Under the pieces are notes generated by a model that saw only the letters and a list, made by a program, of their open reading frames with translations, did not search any database and was not told the origin of the DNA. 64,000 nt of DNA. Source: Drosophila persimilis (taxonomy: Eukaryota; Arthropoda; Insecta; Diptera; Drosophilidae). A program made the position numbers and the translations under genes. Where the stretch lies: the NCBI RefSeq assembly GCF_003286085.1, contig NW_020825298.1, forward strand, positions 4,650,001 through 4,714,000. The letters run 5' to 3'. Positions 1-12,617 of this stretch are shown here, one piece after another (the first letter of the stretch is position 1; the number at the start of each line of letters is the position of its first letter).

Positions 1-295
1 TTGGGTGGCATTTGAAACAATTTGAGCTAATTTCTGTAAATTGTAGATCTTATCAGGCACTGCGAATGCATACAAAAGGGATCCAGGGATCACTCCGAAG
101 TTCAAATGGAGCTCAAGAGCCTGCAACAAAATAAGACACTTGATGGCACAGAGAGCTTAGGGTAAAGAAATGGGGGGACATTTAGGGGAAAACATTTGCT
201 AAGGGAACAAATGATTAGGAGCAAGAAACCCCTAGATGAGAGCATAACTTGGGGTACAGGGAAAATTGTGAGGAGAATTTAAAGATCTTCGACTT
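1..295. other. Non-coding DNA
   Basis: No gene, RNA or mobile-element signature is visible here. The stretch is of mixed composition and runs into the AT-rich tandem array that follows. Confidence 0.5.
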
Positions 296-970
296 ATTTT
301 GGGTTTGGAATTTTATAGAAATATTCAGAAAAATGGAGGGGTAGAATCTATCTATAATTAATGCTTAAAATACCTGAAAAATAAATCTTTGAATATAATC
401 AAAGATTGCACACATCACAGATACTTTTTTCAGTCATAAATTTTTATATAAGGAAATATTTATAGTAAAATATAATAATAATTTATAGCCAAGGAATCAA
501 AAAAATAAATTTTATTATGAGATTTAGAGTCTTTCCACTTAAAGAAAATTTTAATTCGAATTTTTTTTTAGGTTTAAAATTTTATAAAAATATTCAGATA
601 CATGGAGGGGTAGAAACTATATAAATTTATACCCAATTTCCCTTATCAATTTTTATATACGTAAATATTTATTTTACAATAAATTAATAATTTATCGACG
701 AAAAAAAAATGTTATTTAGAGGTTAAAAATATTGAAAATTGTAATTCAAAATTTTTTTGTATGTTCCGAATTTTATAGAAATATTTAGATACATAAAAAT
801 TAACAAAAAACAGATAAACTCTATAAATTTATACCTAAAATACCAGAAAAAGAAATCTGGAAAAATCTTAGATTATGATCAAAGATTGTTCACTTCATAG
901 ATACTTTTTTCCCTCATCCCTCAGTATTTACATATATAAGAAAATATTTATAGCCGACGAATAAAATAAA
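296..970. repeat. Diverged AT-rich tandem array, three units of about 200-260 bp
   Basis: The phrase 'attttatagaaatattcag' recurs in altered form near 310, 577 and 770. In the first two places it is followed by 'atggaggggtagaa'. Later parts of each unit share an 'aaatatttatag' phrase, and the first and third also share 'atcaaagattg' and 'cagatactttttt'-like phrases. The copies are clearly related but diverged, with different spacing. There is no open frame. It could be an old local duplication or part of an AT-rich transposon; I do not recognise a family. Confidence 0.6.
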
Positions 971-3606
971 TAAGTTTGTAATTAAATAAGCATTTAAAAT
1001 GCAATTTAAAATTACCATATTGCCGTTTATTTTAATCAGCGTTTGATGTATGTAATGGCTGGGAAGAATCATTAAACTCACCTGAAAAGAGAGAGAGAGA
1101 GAACCATTAGAGTATATGAATAATTTCCGGTACGATCAAGGTCAAATTTTGGTTAGAAAAACCAAAACCACAACCAAACTTATTCCTATTCAAGACTATC
1201 TTTCATGTGCAAAGAAAAAAGCAAAGACAGCGACAGCGACAGCGACAACGAGAGCAACAACCAGAGGCAGAAGACGGAAGAAGATGGTGGAGAAAACTTA
1301 ACCCAATTCAATGAACATATCTATGTCAACATGGTTGTTGTTGTTGTTGTTGTTTGAGTGTTATCAGGCCATAAATGTGCTTTGCGCAAAAAACAAGGAA
1401 AGAATTTAGAGGCGACACAGAGAGAGAGAGAGAGAGGGAAATGCCAGGCGGACAATCTATATTTGAAACAGTCAAACGGCAGGCAGGCAGAGCAATAACA
1501 AGAAAAAAGGCATCTAAAACTAGTCTGGCCAGATATTAGAGTATCTGTGCATCCAGCGGGTGGCTCTGCGGCTCTGCGGCTCTGTGGCTCTGCGGCCTGT
1601 ATCTGTGTGAGACCCATTTTGAGTTCAAGATTCTTTTGTTGCTCCAATCGTTCTCTCTGTCTCTTCCATTTCTCCACCAGAAAAGAGAGAGAAAGAGCCC
1701 CGAAAATGCAACTACTGTATGCATTGTAGAGATTTCAATTTGAATTGCATTTGATGTTTGAAGCTTAGTTGGATTTCCATTCGACGAAGGAGCCCACACC
1801 CCCACCCCCACCCCCGCCCTGTAACTAGTTGTGCCTCTGTCTAGAAGGAGGAAAACCCAAAGCCATTCATGTCTCGTTCCTTGTCCTCGTTCCTGGCTGC
1901 CTTTGAGATATTGCCAGAGCTGCCACACCAATACAATCGGAGAGGCAACTACACTGTCGAACACTCTCTAGCACGCCACACGCTTCAAAAGTTGCAACAA
2001 CACTATCACTCGGCTATGGCCACACCAACAACCTCACAGATACACACACACACACATGGCCACACTCTGGTCTTGTGGAGCCACGAATCCCACCGAACCA
2101 AACTGAATCCATCTATCTGCAGCTCTGCCTTTGGCTGCTGTTCTCGAGTAGAAGATGGTTCGTTGAATCGGCTTGTGCTACATATTTTGATGGAATGTTG
2201 GTGGTCTCCCCCCCAACCCCCTCTACCCCAGCACTGCCCCCCACTGCAGTTTGAAGTTTTTTAAAGTTTTAGCACACACATTGAATGAATTTTGTGGGTC
2301 TGAAGTGGGGAGTGGGGAGTGAGGAGTGGGGCTCTTGTTCTCAGCTTGTTTCGCTCCCCCCTCATCCAACTAAGCCGTAAAGTGTTTGGCAGGGGCAGGG
2401 GCAGGGATTTGTTGCGGATTTGTTGGCTACTGGCTTCAAGTGTTGTCAGAAGTCACTATGAGTATATCAAGGAATTAGTTTGAGGGGAGTTTTCGGGTTT
2501 ATCTGCAGAACATGGCAGCCACAACTTTCGATGTGTCCTTGAGGAGAATCCTCAACCCCCTTCCCCATCGAAGGGGCCGATAGCCCATTAGGTCTACTAT
2601 TTATATCTGCCCATCGTTCCCCAGATATATTTGCCACATTTGTAATTACAATTTTATCGCCATCCGACAGCGCAAACGAGTTTTCGCTTCAATCAAGGGA
2701 ATCAGTGTCACTTGCTGGGACTCGTTTTATTTTTTCTATATTAAGAAAGAGCGGAAGGGTAACTTTTCAAGGTTCCTAGCTGCCAATCCGTGCAGTGCTA
2801 TGCCTTGGAAAAAATAAATAAAAAATAAAACTGGGACAATTAAAACGATGCGAAAATCGTTAAATAAAGATCAGGTTTTGAGGCCCTTCGGATATCAGTT
2901 GCAGCCGCGTCTTTGTCTGCCGGACGGCGCTCGAGTTGCTTTAATTAAAGTCGAGTTGAAAGTGGAAGAGTCCTGGCCGAGTGTCAATTGGTTATCACTC
3001 ATAATAAGCGATCATAACGCCTGACAGGCAGACGGGCAGCGCTTGTATCTGTATCTTTGCATCGGTTATTAGTTTGCATTACGTTTTGGTCATTGAACTC
3101 CTTCTTCTGATGCTCCGCTCCATCCAATCGTTCAGTGTCAACGTCATCTGTGCACACTCCAATTGGCAGAGTACGAGGAATTCTTTCTTTTGATTCGGTT
3201 AGGTGTACTCGTTTTTTGTATCTCCCAGATGCATCTGCATCGCTGCATCGCCGGCTCGCATCTTGGATATTTTTAGCTGACCAGCATCTTCGCCTTCTTC
3301 ATTATCATCATCTCCACTCTCTTTTTTTTATAGGCTCGAGGCGGATTTTACCTCATTTAAACTTGTTCCTCCTCCTCCTCCTCCTGTTGCTGCCGCTTGC
3401 TGCTGCTGCATGCCTCCGCTTCTGCTTCTGCTTCGGCTACTTCTTTTGCTGTTGGGCCCGGTCTCAGCTTCTTCTTTCTGTGGCTCCTCTGGCGACTGTC
3501 TACTTGCTTAATTCATAATAATATGTTACTCTAGGGGGGTCTATACGACCCATATGGCATACCCTTGCTGGCAGATTTCCGCAGAAATCAATGGTTTTTT
3601 CTCATT
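971..3606. other. Non-coding stretch with simple repeats; possible promoter near 2897
   Basis: No supportable coding region. It holds (GA)n runs at 1089-1102 and 1419-1437, a 9-bp GGCTCTGCG repeat at about 1562-1596, a CCCCCA run at about 1798-1817 and a CA run near 2042-2056. Around 2897 there is an initiator-like TCAGTT preceded by a TAAATAAA, discussed as a finding. The short open frames lack codon bias and overlap simple repeats. Confidence 0.5.
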
Positions 3607-3610
3607 TTTA

Positions 3611-3780
3611 CAAATGGTGACCCCGATTTTTTATCACTTCTTTAATTATTCTATGATTTGATACTTATTTCCTCTTCAAAGCTTCGAAATGTATTTAAAT
3701 AAAGATAAATATATGATATAAAGGCATATCTTTAGGCAGATTCTGCTTAAAAATAGCCTTAAGATCGGGGTCACCATTTG
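3611..3780. mobile_element. 170-bp MITE with perfect inverted termini and TA target duplication
   Basis: The left end reads TA then CAAATGGTGACCCCGAT. The right end at 3764-3780 is its exact reverse complement, followed by TA. With the flanking TTTA/TAAA the inverted repeat is 21 of 21 bases (3607-3627 and 3764-3784). The interior is AT-rich and non-coding. TA flanks plus short perfect terminal repeats are the hallmark of non-autonomous Tc1/mariner-type elements. The inward part of the terminus (TGGTGACCCCGA) happens to resemble a tRNA-Trp primer-binding site, but no LTR is present. Confidence 0.75.
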
Positions 3781-3784
3781 TAAA

Positions 3785-6700
3785 TAAATCTGAAATAAAT
3801 GTGAGCGATTAACACTCTCTTAAAGAAACTTTTTTCGGAATTTAAAAGGTGGAAATGTTGAAAAGGTATGAAATTAGAAGGTTTCGAAAGTTTCTTCTTT
3901 TTCAAAAATTGTTCAATACGTTAGCTAAGGAAATTGCTTCAATCAATGAGTACCCATCATACTTCCCAGGTCTTCTCCTCTATCATATCTCGTACTTCTT
4001 ACCCCACAAAAGAGTATCCCCCCAATCCGTAGGCTGTTCTTTGTTTCTTCTCATAATCTTCATCATCGCCATCGCTCGCCCCAACGCCAGTCACCATCAT
4101 CGTCAGCGTCAGCGTCAGCGTCATCGTCATCATGTTGTAATTGTTAGACTGTAAAACTTTGGCTTTGGTATGCGCACTTTCTCCTTAAATGCTATTTTTC
4201 GTTAACATTGTTTTCGCCGTCAGCCGCAGAGTCGACGAGCCGACGAGCCGACAAGCCGACACGGAGCTGGAGGTGGTTTCCCCCCTTCCCCCCTTCCACC
4301 TTGCCCCTTTCAGGCCCCGATTAGCTGCGAGCGGGAGCTGGTGTTCGAGTACGAGTGTAGTATCTCTCCACATCTAATTTGTGGCTTTCCTCGAGACGGT
4401 TCCGTCTTCGCTCGACGCTACCTTGTTTCGACTCCCTCACTTTTTTTCAGCTGCTTGTTGATTTTTTTCTTCCTCCTTTTTTTTTGACATTTTTCGTAAT
4501 CTGTAATTTCTTGTTTTCCGTCCCCGTCTCCACGACGGTGGCGTGGCATGGAGTGGTATCTATCTATTTCACAGATACATATATATATTTTTTTTTTTTG
4601 CGGAGGTAACTGTGAAATTCCCATTGGTGTTTAATTGGCATTTTTTAGTGTCGCAATTTTAATGATTTAATTTTTGTTTTTCCTTGTGATGTGTTGTGTT
4701 TTTCATTCGTGTTTTGTGTGTTTTTCGCTTTGTGTTGGCTGTGTTGCAAATTGCTGAAAGTTGCAGTTGAAGTTGCAGTTTTCCTCTGGGTGTGTGTGTG
4801 TGTGTGTGTGTGTGTTGACATGCGTCAGCCACTGGACACGGACAATGGGATGGAAATCGAAATGAAAATCGGTGATTGGGGGGGACTCGACTCGACTCCT
4901 GGACCTGGAATGTGTGAACTGTCTGGGGGGAGCAATTGGCATTGCTAACGATTTGGATTTGGATTTGGATTTGATTTTCTGTGTATGTGATTAGCAATTG
5001 GAGCAATTTGGGTAGAAAAATGGGCGGATAGACAGCCAGACAGGCAGACAGTTGGAGCAAGAGAGAGCGGCACTTGACTTGGTTTCGTTTCGCTTTTGGC
5101 TGACGCTGCAGGAATATGGAAATAAGAGGTGAAATGAGAAATCTTTGGGGGATTTTCCATGGGTTAATTTACATATCGAATGGCCATATACATACTGTTA
5201 TGAGTCAGTGTTAAGTTATGGCCACATTCTCAAGAGACAAAAAGAAAAGCGTTGTGGGATCTCTAGACCGCATTTCAAACGGACAAACGATTAAGTATAG
5301 TCCGTAATACCTTTCAAAAATCTTGTTAAATTCAAACAATAGAGGAAATTAGATTCGTAAATAATAGTTCGTGCAGAAAGCAATGAAAGTCCTGATTTTC
5401 CGAAAAACCCACCTCCAACGATGATTCAATTTCAATTACAATTACAATTCCCTTCGAAACGTACTCGAAAAATCTGTGAGCCCACTTCCAATCGAAGTGG
5501 AGCGTGCCCCAATTTGTAATCGATTCCCTTTACTGTAAAAACACCGACAAGCCAATCTATTGCTCCAGCTCCAGCTCTCCGTCTCGGTCTCCGTTTCGGT
5601 ATCAAGCTACAAAATTCAATCAAAATATCACTTGCTCTCGACACTTTACCACAAGTTGCACAGACCACAAAAGCGCTCGATGAGGGGGGGGGAGGCACAA
5701 CAACACACCTACGGAAAGACCTTGAAAAGCATGCGATGCGATTGCAGCCCACAACTTTCACCATTGCATTGCCGCCGCTGTCGCTGTCGCTGCGTTAATT
5801 TTTCATGTCACAGTCACAGACAAGCGAACGGGGAACAGGGAACAGTGAACGGGGAACAGTGAACACCCCGAACCGAGAGTTGCCCCAATCTGCACGGCAA
5901 TTGCAGGCTCCAATCAGTGGGACAGCGACAGCGACTGACTGGAGTCGCCTCGCCTCTCCACATGCCACAACCGAGCAGCGGCATCATCATTACGAGTCTT
6001 ATCATCAGCGTCACGAAATGCAACCGCAAGGCCTACCAGTAACTACACTGCGAAAAATAAACTTTAGGAAGGGAAGAACAATCGTGAATCAAAGCCATTT
6101 GCATGGCATTCTTGTGGATTGATTGAAGAGCGCCTCAGACAAGCTGGATTGCCCTCGAAGACTTGGAAGTTTCTGGAGTTATGTTTCACCAGCTTCCCAT
6201 CGGATCTGGGCAAGCTTTTCCTCAGTGCATCTCCACCTCATACTGGTATCAGTGCACTCCCCGTGCCTTCGTCAGCTCCTCCTTCAGCTTGTCTTGCCAC
6301 ATGCAATTAATGTTTTCTGTTTTTTTCTGCTGTAGTCTTTCACCTCGCGATACGCTCGGAACCCAAGTCAGAGCTTAGCCAGTTCTAGCACCGGCAGCCG
6401 CTTCTTCAAGGCAACACAGCAATATGGCCGGGACAGGCTGGGCCCCAACTGTCCCCCGAACTCCGCAGCATAGGTAAAGATTTCTTGTGCACACATACGA
6501 TACGATATATACATATATATAGAGATGTTTCTGTGTGGGTAAATCCACTGCAAATTGCATATTTCTCCTCGGCTTGGCTCACGTTTCTCGCTCGTTTCGC
6601 AAGCTGTTGAAAAGTTTCCTTTGTCTAGCGGCCTCTCTTTCTGGCACTCTATAGTGCCATCTCTTTCCGCAGCCCCCCCTCTCGGCCTTTGTAGTTCCGT

Positions 6701-8160
6701 TTATTTTATTGCAAGCTGCGGTGCATCTTCGTTTTTTACCCTCAGCTGATTTCTGACTCCATCGCTTGGTTGAGGTCTCCCGACGGCTGGGGAAGATTTG
6801 TGCCACCAAATCGTCTTTGAAATCTAAAGCTTATATCGAGGGGTGTGCTATTCCATTCAAATTCCCAGAAATATTAGCATTTCTGTTGCTTTTCTAATGA
6901 GAACCAGTCTAGAACCAGTTATCGACACTTTTTCTGAATAATTCGTATAAAAAAAAACTCAATTAAAAGTAAAAGTTATACAATACTAAACCCTTACCCC
7001 CTGCTTACCGCCTGCTTCCCCCTGGTTGTAAAGAGTATTTCCACTTCTTTGTGCCCATCTTGTTTTTTAATAAAAGTTGTATCTGTTGTTGTGGTTGTTT
7101 CAGCTGTTTACGTATGGAGCTCACGGCCCGTCGTTCTGTCTGCCTGTCCACCCTCCTCCGAGCCCCCCCGCAGGCAGGCCCCCCCAGCAAAATCTGTGCT
7201 TGGGGATTGTCATAGGACCTTGGGCACGAAGAGCTCACTTTTGCTGTCTGTCCCCCAGAACCCGACTCGAGGCGAGGCGACTCGAACAAGGTGTGCAACA
7301 GTTGCAGCGAAATTCTTGTTTCTTTTCTTTTCTTTTTCGCCCCCCCCCCCCTTGTTTTTATTGTATTTTTTTGGGGGGATTTCCCAGTTGTCTATGGTAA
7401 GCGATTTATTTTTATTGTTATGGCACAGGGACAGGGACTGGCCCAGAGATTTATGCGCTTACCGAACAGATTTATATATATACTATATATTTCTCATAGG
7501 TAGAGGTACAGTGGCATGCGATTTTTATGACGAAATTTATTAAAAGTGATTTTTTATGGATCTGGATTTTAATATACGAGCACGCGGGCAGAGGTGAGGC
7601 AGTCGCGGGGGCGGGGGGGCTGGGGGCCGAGCATGGAGTAAATATATCCAGTTAATGGCGATCCAAGTTTTGGTTCACTTTTTGCTGGCCCCACATAAAA
7701 CCCGTTGCATACAGGATGCACTCGAATGTTGCGCAAACTATTTTATTTTTTTCCCCCATCCAGTTTTCCATCTTCTTGGCCCCTTGATGTTTGTTTGATG
7801 TTTGCTGCTCGATGGGATCGCCGCATAAAAACAGCGGAGGCAAACATTCGGCAGCGAAGGAAGCCCAGGCCCGGCCTGATGTCTGACAGCCACCGTCAAA
7901 CACATTAAACATTTCAAAAAGTTTCCGCAAAGAAAAAATAAAGAGAAAAAATCAGAGGAACAAATTTATTCAAACATTCATATATTTTTGCTTGAAATAA
8001 ACGAAGAGGGATTGAAAAAAGTTCAGCGGGCATTTTTTGTAATGTTTTTGAAAATATTAATAAAAAGCCTTTAAAAAAGTGTCCTGGAAACCACAAAATT
8101 TCTAGCTATATTAACAATGAATCAATCAATGCAAAAAACAATATATTTATTTCATATAAA
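3785..8160. other. Non-coding stretch with microsatellites
   Basis: No gene is supportable. Contents include GTCAGC triplet-like repeats near 4105-4130, a (GT)13 run at 4790-4815, four GGATTT repeats at about 4951-4973, GGGAACAG repeats near 5830-5865, and C- or G-rich runs near 7341-7351 and 7605-7630. Open frames here are short and restricted to low-complexity DNA. Confidence 0.5.
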
Positions 8161-8162
8161 TC

Positions 8163-8624
8163 GTTAAGTTGGTTAAAAAGATATAGCTATAGATATAGAT
8201 AATTGTTGAACCTATTCAGTTGAGCGGCACTGTATATTAATTTTGGTTTTTATTTCTGTCATGTAAATTATTTTTTTAATAATTAAAAATAATTGTACTT
8301 CAAGTAAATACAAAAAATAATACTTATTTTTTTAATATTTTCTACAAATATTATAATCTTTAAGGTCCCTGACTTTCAATTAATTGCTTAAAAAGATATA
8401 GCGGTTTGACTTTTGAAATAAAAATTAATTATTTTTAATTAATTTTTTTTGTTTTTATTTCTATCACATAAATTAATTATAACAGATAAAAATAATGTTT
8501 TCTATGTAAATAAATAAAAAATGCATATTTTTTAATTTTTCTATAAATTTTATAATCTTTAAGGTCCCTGCTTTTCAATTAATTTTTGAAAATTGTTGAA
8601 CCTATTCAGTTGAGCGGCACTGTA
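8163..8624 (+). mobile_element. Tc1-like terminal fragment, tandemly duplicated right end
   Basis: A 34-base block ending GAGCGGCACTGTA is identical at 8201-8234 and 8591-8624. Read on the minus strand it starts TACAGTGCCGCTCAACTGAA, a typical Tc1/mariner terminus abutting a TA. The DNA before each end is also related: 'ataatctttaaggtccctg' at about 8351 and 8549, and 'aaaaagatatagc' at about 8176 and 8390. Both termini point the same way, so this is not one element with two inverted ends but a duplicated or nested right end. No transposase remnant is seen. Confidence 0.65.
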
Positions 8625-8639
8625 TGTATTGAGGGGATT

Positions 8640-9259
8640 AATCCGAGAACTACAAGTGAATATTATTAGCTTATGCAAATTATTGAACCTAGAATGGATT
8701 AAGGGGGCTTAAAATATGCATAATTCAAATTAAAACTGTCTTAATCCAGAATTGATTGCCCTTGGGCAGGTTTTCGTATTTGTATCTCCCAATAATGCCT
8801 CTGTAACGTTTGGTCACTGTCTTGGCGGACTCTTGAAGCCACCCTCTTCACCCGTCTGTCAGTTTTTTGTCTTCTTTTGCAAGAAAACTGACTTTTGGTA
8901 TGCAGTACCTACTCGTACACTCGAACACACACACACACAGGCACACACACACATGGGAGTGTGTGCGAAAAAAGGAAACTGCATTGAAACTCATAAATCG
9001 AGTTTTTCCAATTTTATCCAAGCAACCAACAGACTCCCCTCTTGCCCCAGCCTCCCCCTCCGACCCGGAGACGCGACGCGACACGACACGACGCGCTTTT
9101 TTCCAAGCAGATTTTTCCTCATCGACTAATTTTTCTTTTTATGTTAGACGCTGCGCAAGTGTGTGTGCGAGTGGCTTGTGTGTGTTGTGTATTTTCAGAG
9201 ACTTAATCATTATTTTTCCAGTGCTTTGCTTTCATTACTTGTTCACAAAGAGATGCACC
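8640..9259. other. Non-coding stretch with CA microsatellite
   Basis: Only a CA-rich run (about 8924-8953) and a GACACGACAC-type repeat near 9071-9093 stand out. No gene is supportable. Confidence 0.5.
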
Positions 9260-9815
9260 TACAGTCGTGGCTAAAATATTAGCCACTCCACCGTCAATGG
9301 CTCTCAAATTGAAATATTTCTCTCGGTTTGTTTTCATTTTATTTGTGGGAATCAAATATTGAAATGCCAAAACATTCCCCTTTATACGAATTCTATGTAT
9401 TTTTTTTTATTTTTTTGAGGTTTTACCGATGCATGAGATTTTGATTGGCTTGTATTTCATATTATTATTTTTTTAAGACAATTTTATGCGAATTTTTCTG
9501 AATTTAAAACAATTTTTTATCTATGTTTTTTGTACTAAAAACGTTTTTGGTACTTCAGGCGCTTGAAACGGAAATAAAAATGTGTTTCTCGTGTTTTATG
9601 GCCATACAATTTATAATCGTTTAATATTTAAAGGGAAATTTACAGTTTTGTAGGCCTTTGACTTTGTTTTTTGATGCTGTAATATTACCCATAAAGGAAT
9701 ACCCAGCTAAACTCTGTTTAAACCATTAATAGATCCTTCTTTTCAGAGATTTCTCCCCCCACTAGATACTGAGAAGCCTGTAGCCTAGTGGTGCCTAGTA
9801 TTTTGGCTATAGCTG
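9260..9815. mobile_element. Non-autonomous Tc1-like element with imperfect terminal inverted repeats
   Basis: The left end is TACAGTCGTGGCTAAAATAT, very like the Tc1 family terminus. The right end (about 9791-9815) read on the minus strand begins CAGCTATAGCCAAAATACTA. Over the outer 25 bases the two ends agree at most positions. The ~550-bp interior is AT-rich with no open frame, so this is a deleted or MITE-like derivative. The right target base pair is TG instead of TA, indicating decay. Confidence 0.6.
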
Positions 9816-9821
9816 TGCCTG

Positions 9822-10437
9822 GGAATACCTTTTTTTGTTGGCAGTAGGTTCTACTTGGTCATGATGTCTCCACTTCTTCTGTTGCTTCTTCTTCTTCCTC
9901 TTAAGGGCACTTCGTCGTCGTCGTCGTCTTCGTCTTCCTCTTCTTATTCTTGTTTTTCTTAGGGTTCTTCCCTCCGTTGTACTTGTCTTTTAGCACTATT
10001 CGGTGTGCATTGATTTCTTTGTTTGCCAACAACAACAACAACAACAAAAACAAATACCAACCGCCACTTGCATCCACGTACGTATGTATCTGTGTATCTG
10101 TGTATCCGTGTATCTTTGTTTGTATCCGTGGCTGTGTGAATGAATCTGTATCTGTAAGTTGACTTGTTGACTGCTCAGTTCGCTCGATTCAACAGCAGCG
10201 ACAGCGGCAGCGACGGCAGCGGCAAGAACAACTAAAACAACATTACATACCTTACAAACACCCTCTCTCTCTCTCTCTCCCCCTCCCTCTCCCACTCCCT
10301 CTCTCTTTTCACTACACTCTCCTCCCTAACACATTCCTCTCCCTTCGCCCCCTCCCAAGACACTTTGGTTTCAGTTCAGTTTTTTTCTTCTTTTATTTAT
10401 TACTTTTTTATGCCTTCTCCCGCTCTCTCTACCACCA

Positions 10438-10470
<33 letters not shown>

Positions 10471-12110
10471 TTTCTCTCTCTCTCCTGCCTGCCCGCCGAT
10501 CAAGTGCTCAATTATTTTATGCCTCTTTGGCTGGTGTCTGGTCCCACTGCTTCCATTGATTCCATCCGTGATTCCGAATATCGCATACCAATGCTTCCAG
10601 TGAAACCAATTCCAGTTTTTGTTTTGGAACAAGCAGCTCTACCATCGAAGACACCTCTCTCTCTCTCCCCTCTCCTCTCTCGGGCTCTGTCCCGAGTTCA
10701 GGCACCCGTAAACTAAGAGCCCGACTTAAGAGAGCCACGCCGAAGAGCAGGCGACTTAGAAAGAGAGCAAGAGATCGGAAATTACTGAATGGTTGAGCAC
10801 TACAGTGGGGATTGCCTGCACGGAATGATCTCTTAACGAACAGCGTCTATAAATTAGAGAAATATAAGAAAAATCTCCACTTTTTAGCTGTCTTTCCTTT
10901 AAATCCCTCAAGAATTCTGAGGATTTTGGTTTATTTAATTTCCCAATAATTTTGAGGTCTGTTCTAGAACCTCCAAGCACATTTCATAGCCACAAATCGG
11001 TATTGAAATAATATTTATTTTATTGATTCCTAATTTGATTATCTCGAAAATCATAAACCTTTTTGTTTGCGAAACTCACTTAAAATTAAGTATTTTATGA
11101 AGCCATTTTCCTGCCTGTTGTGGTGGCGAAATCTATACTTAAATGTATTTAAATTATTCAAGATACCGCAATCAATTTGCGTGCTAATGAAAACTCATTA
11201 AATGAAGTGCCAGAGCTGTGGGCAATCAGCGATGGCTGTCATCTCACTGGCTCTCAGTACCTTTGTCATAAATAACCGACAACAGATGCCAAAAGACATG
11301 CAAAAATGAGTAAGAAGTTAATATAGACGATACTATACAGACCAAGGGATACCCTGTAGCCTAGTTCCATGGCTTTAAAAGAAGAAAACTGAATAAAAAC
11401 CTTCCATATCGACCCTTTTGAAAGGTTGGAGTTCTAGTTAGCCTCCTTTAAATCCAAGATATTCCTCCCTTGACTACCCCTTTGGCCCCGCGATTACCGG
11501 GTAAGCAAAAGCCCAAAACCTTTAGGCGTGGGCCCGCCCCAGACTCCGGCAACCTTCCTCCAGTTCGATGGGGGCCAACGGAGGCCAAGACCTCTGACGT
11601 TGCCACAAAGGAGGAGAACGAGCTGCGATTTGCTTTTGATTGCGGCCAGTATTATTCTTAGTCAAAAGCTAGCTTTCTGTTGTGGCTCTGTGGCTCTAGT
11701 CGTTGAACTCTCTTGTCTGATCTCTGCCTTGACACATTTTCAAAAAAAAACGAAAAACCAAAATAAATAAACACAAAACAGAAAACAGAAACCGCAATTG
11801 AAGAAACTGCACAAAAGGCTTGAAGTTTGTCAGCACTTTGACATGTTAATTACATTTACGTTTGGCCCCTGATCGGAATCATCATCATCATCGTCGTCGT
11901 CATCATCATCATCATCATGATGCGACAGCCCGCATTGGAGTGGCTGGCAGGCTAGCAACTTGGCCAACTGACTGAATGACGGACTGACAATCAATTTTTC
12001 TGCACACCCACAGATCGGGCGCCTGGCAAATTATGCAGCTTCTCCTCTGATGAGAAGGCCTCTTTGTTGCACCAGAGAAGGACACGTGACACGATGCTGG
12101 CGGGGAGGGC
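9822..12110. other. Non-coding stretch with CT runs and an ATC array
   Basis: Holds TCG/TTC triplet runs near 9886-9950, an AAC run near 10029-10045, CAG-type triplets near 10192-10225, (CT)n at 10262-10279, a long (TC)n at 10438-10484 and an (ATC/GTC)n at 11878-11920. The CT runs could bind GAGA factor. No coding exon is supportable. Confidence 0.5.
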
Positions 12111-12119
12111 GGGGATCAA

Positions 12120-12617
12120 AAGATGTGGGAAAATATTCTCCAGATCTTAACGTTATTGAAAATTTATATGAAGGAGGAAAGCAATACGAAAAGCAATTCA
12201 ACGTGCCTGGAGGGAGATCTCCCCAATCTACATAGACTCCCTGTTTTATAATATGAAGAACCTTATATATATGGAGTTATTTCGAACAAGGGAGGCAGTA
12301 GTCATTATTGAAATTTATTTTTTTCTTTTTCTAATAAATCCAAGATTTACAATATCTGAAAATTAAATTTTAATATAAGTAACTTTTGCTTCAAAAAATT
12401 ATCTATTTTTAGTAACCAAGAAAAAAGTGCCTTATTTAACACAGCTTTAAGAAATTTCATATTGCTAAATTTCTCTACTTTTTCGAATGAAATACTTGAA
12501 GAATCATAAAAAAGGCAAGGTTTTTGCATATAAACTTTTTTTCAATTCTTTAAAAATAAAAAGTTTTAATTCAAATTTTAATGCAAGAATGGGTGTAACC
12601 TATTGACGAGCAGTGTA
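12120..12617 (+). mobile_element. Tc1-like transposon remnant, 3' part (copy 1)
   Basis: The frame from about 12122 reads DVGKYSPDLNVIENLYEGGK, matching the Tc1 transposase motif SPDLNPIENLW; its E is the last acidic residue of the DD34E catalytic triad. After a frameshift the DNA continues as the transposase C-terminus (WREIS, IDSLFYNMK), then an AT-rich 3' tail ending in CAGTG at 12611-12615 next to TA. The first two-thirds of the gene and the left terminus are missing, so this is a dead 5'-truncated copy. It matches the second copy at 40861-41287 through both coding and tail sequence. Confidence 0.8.
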
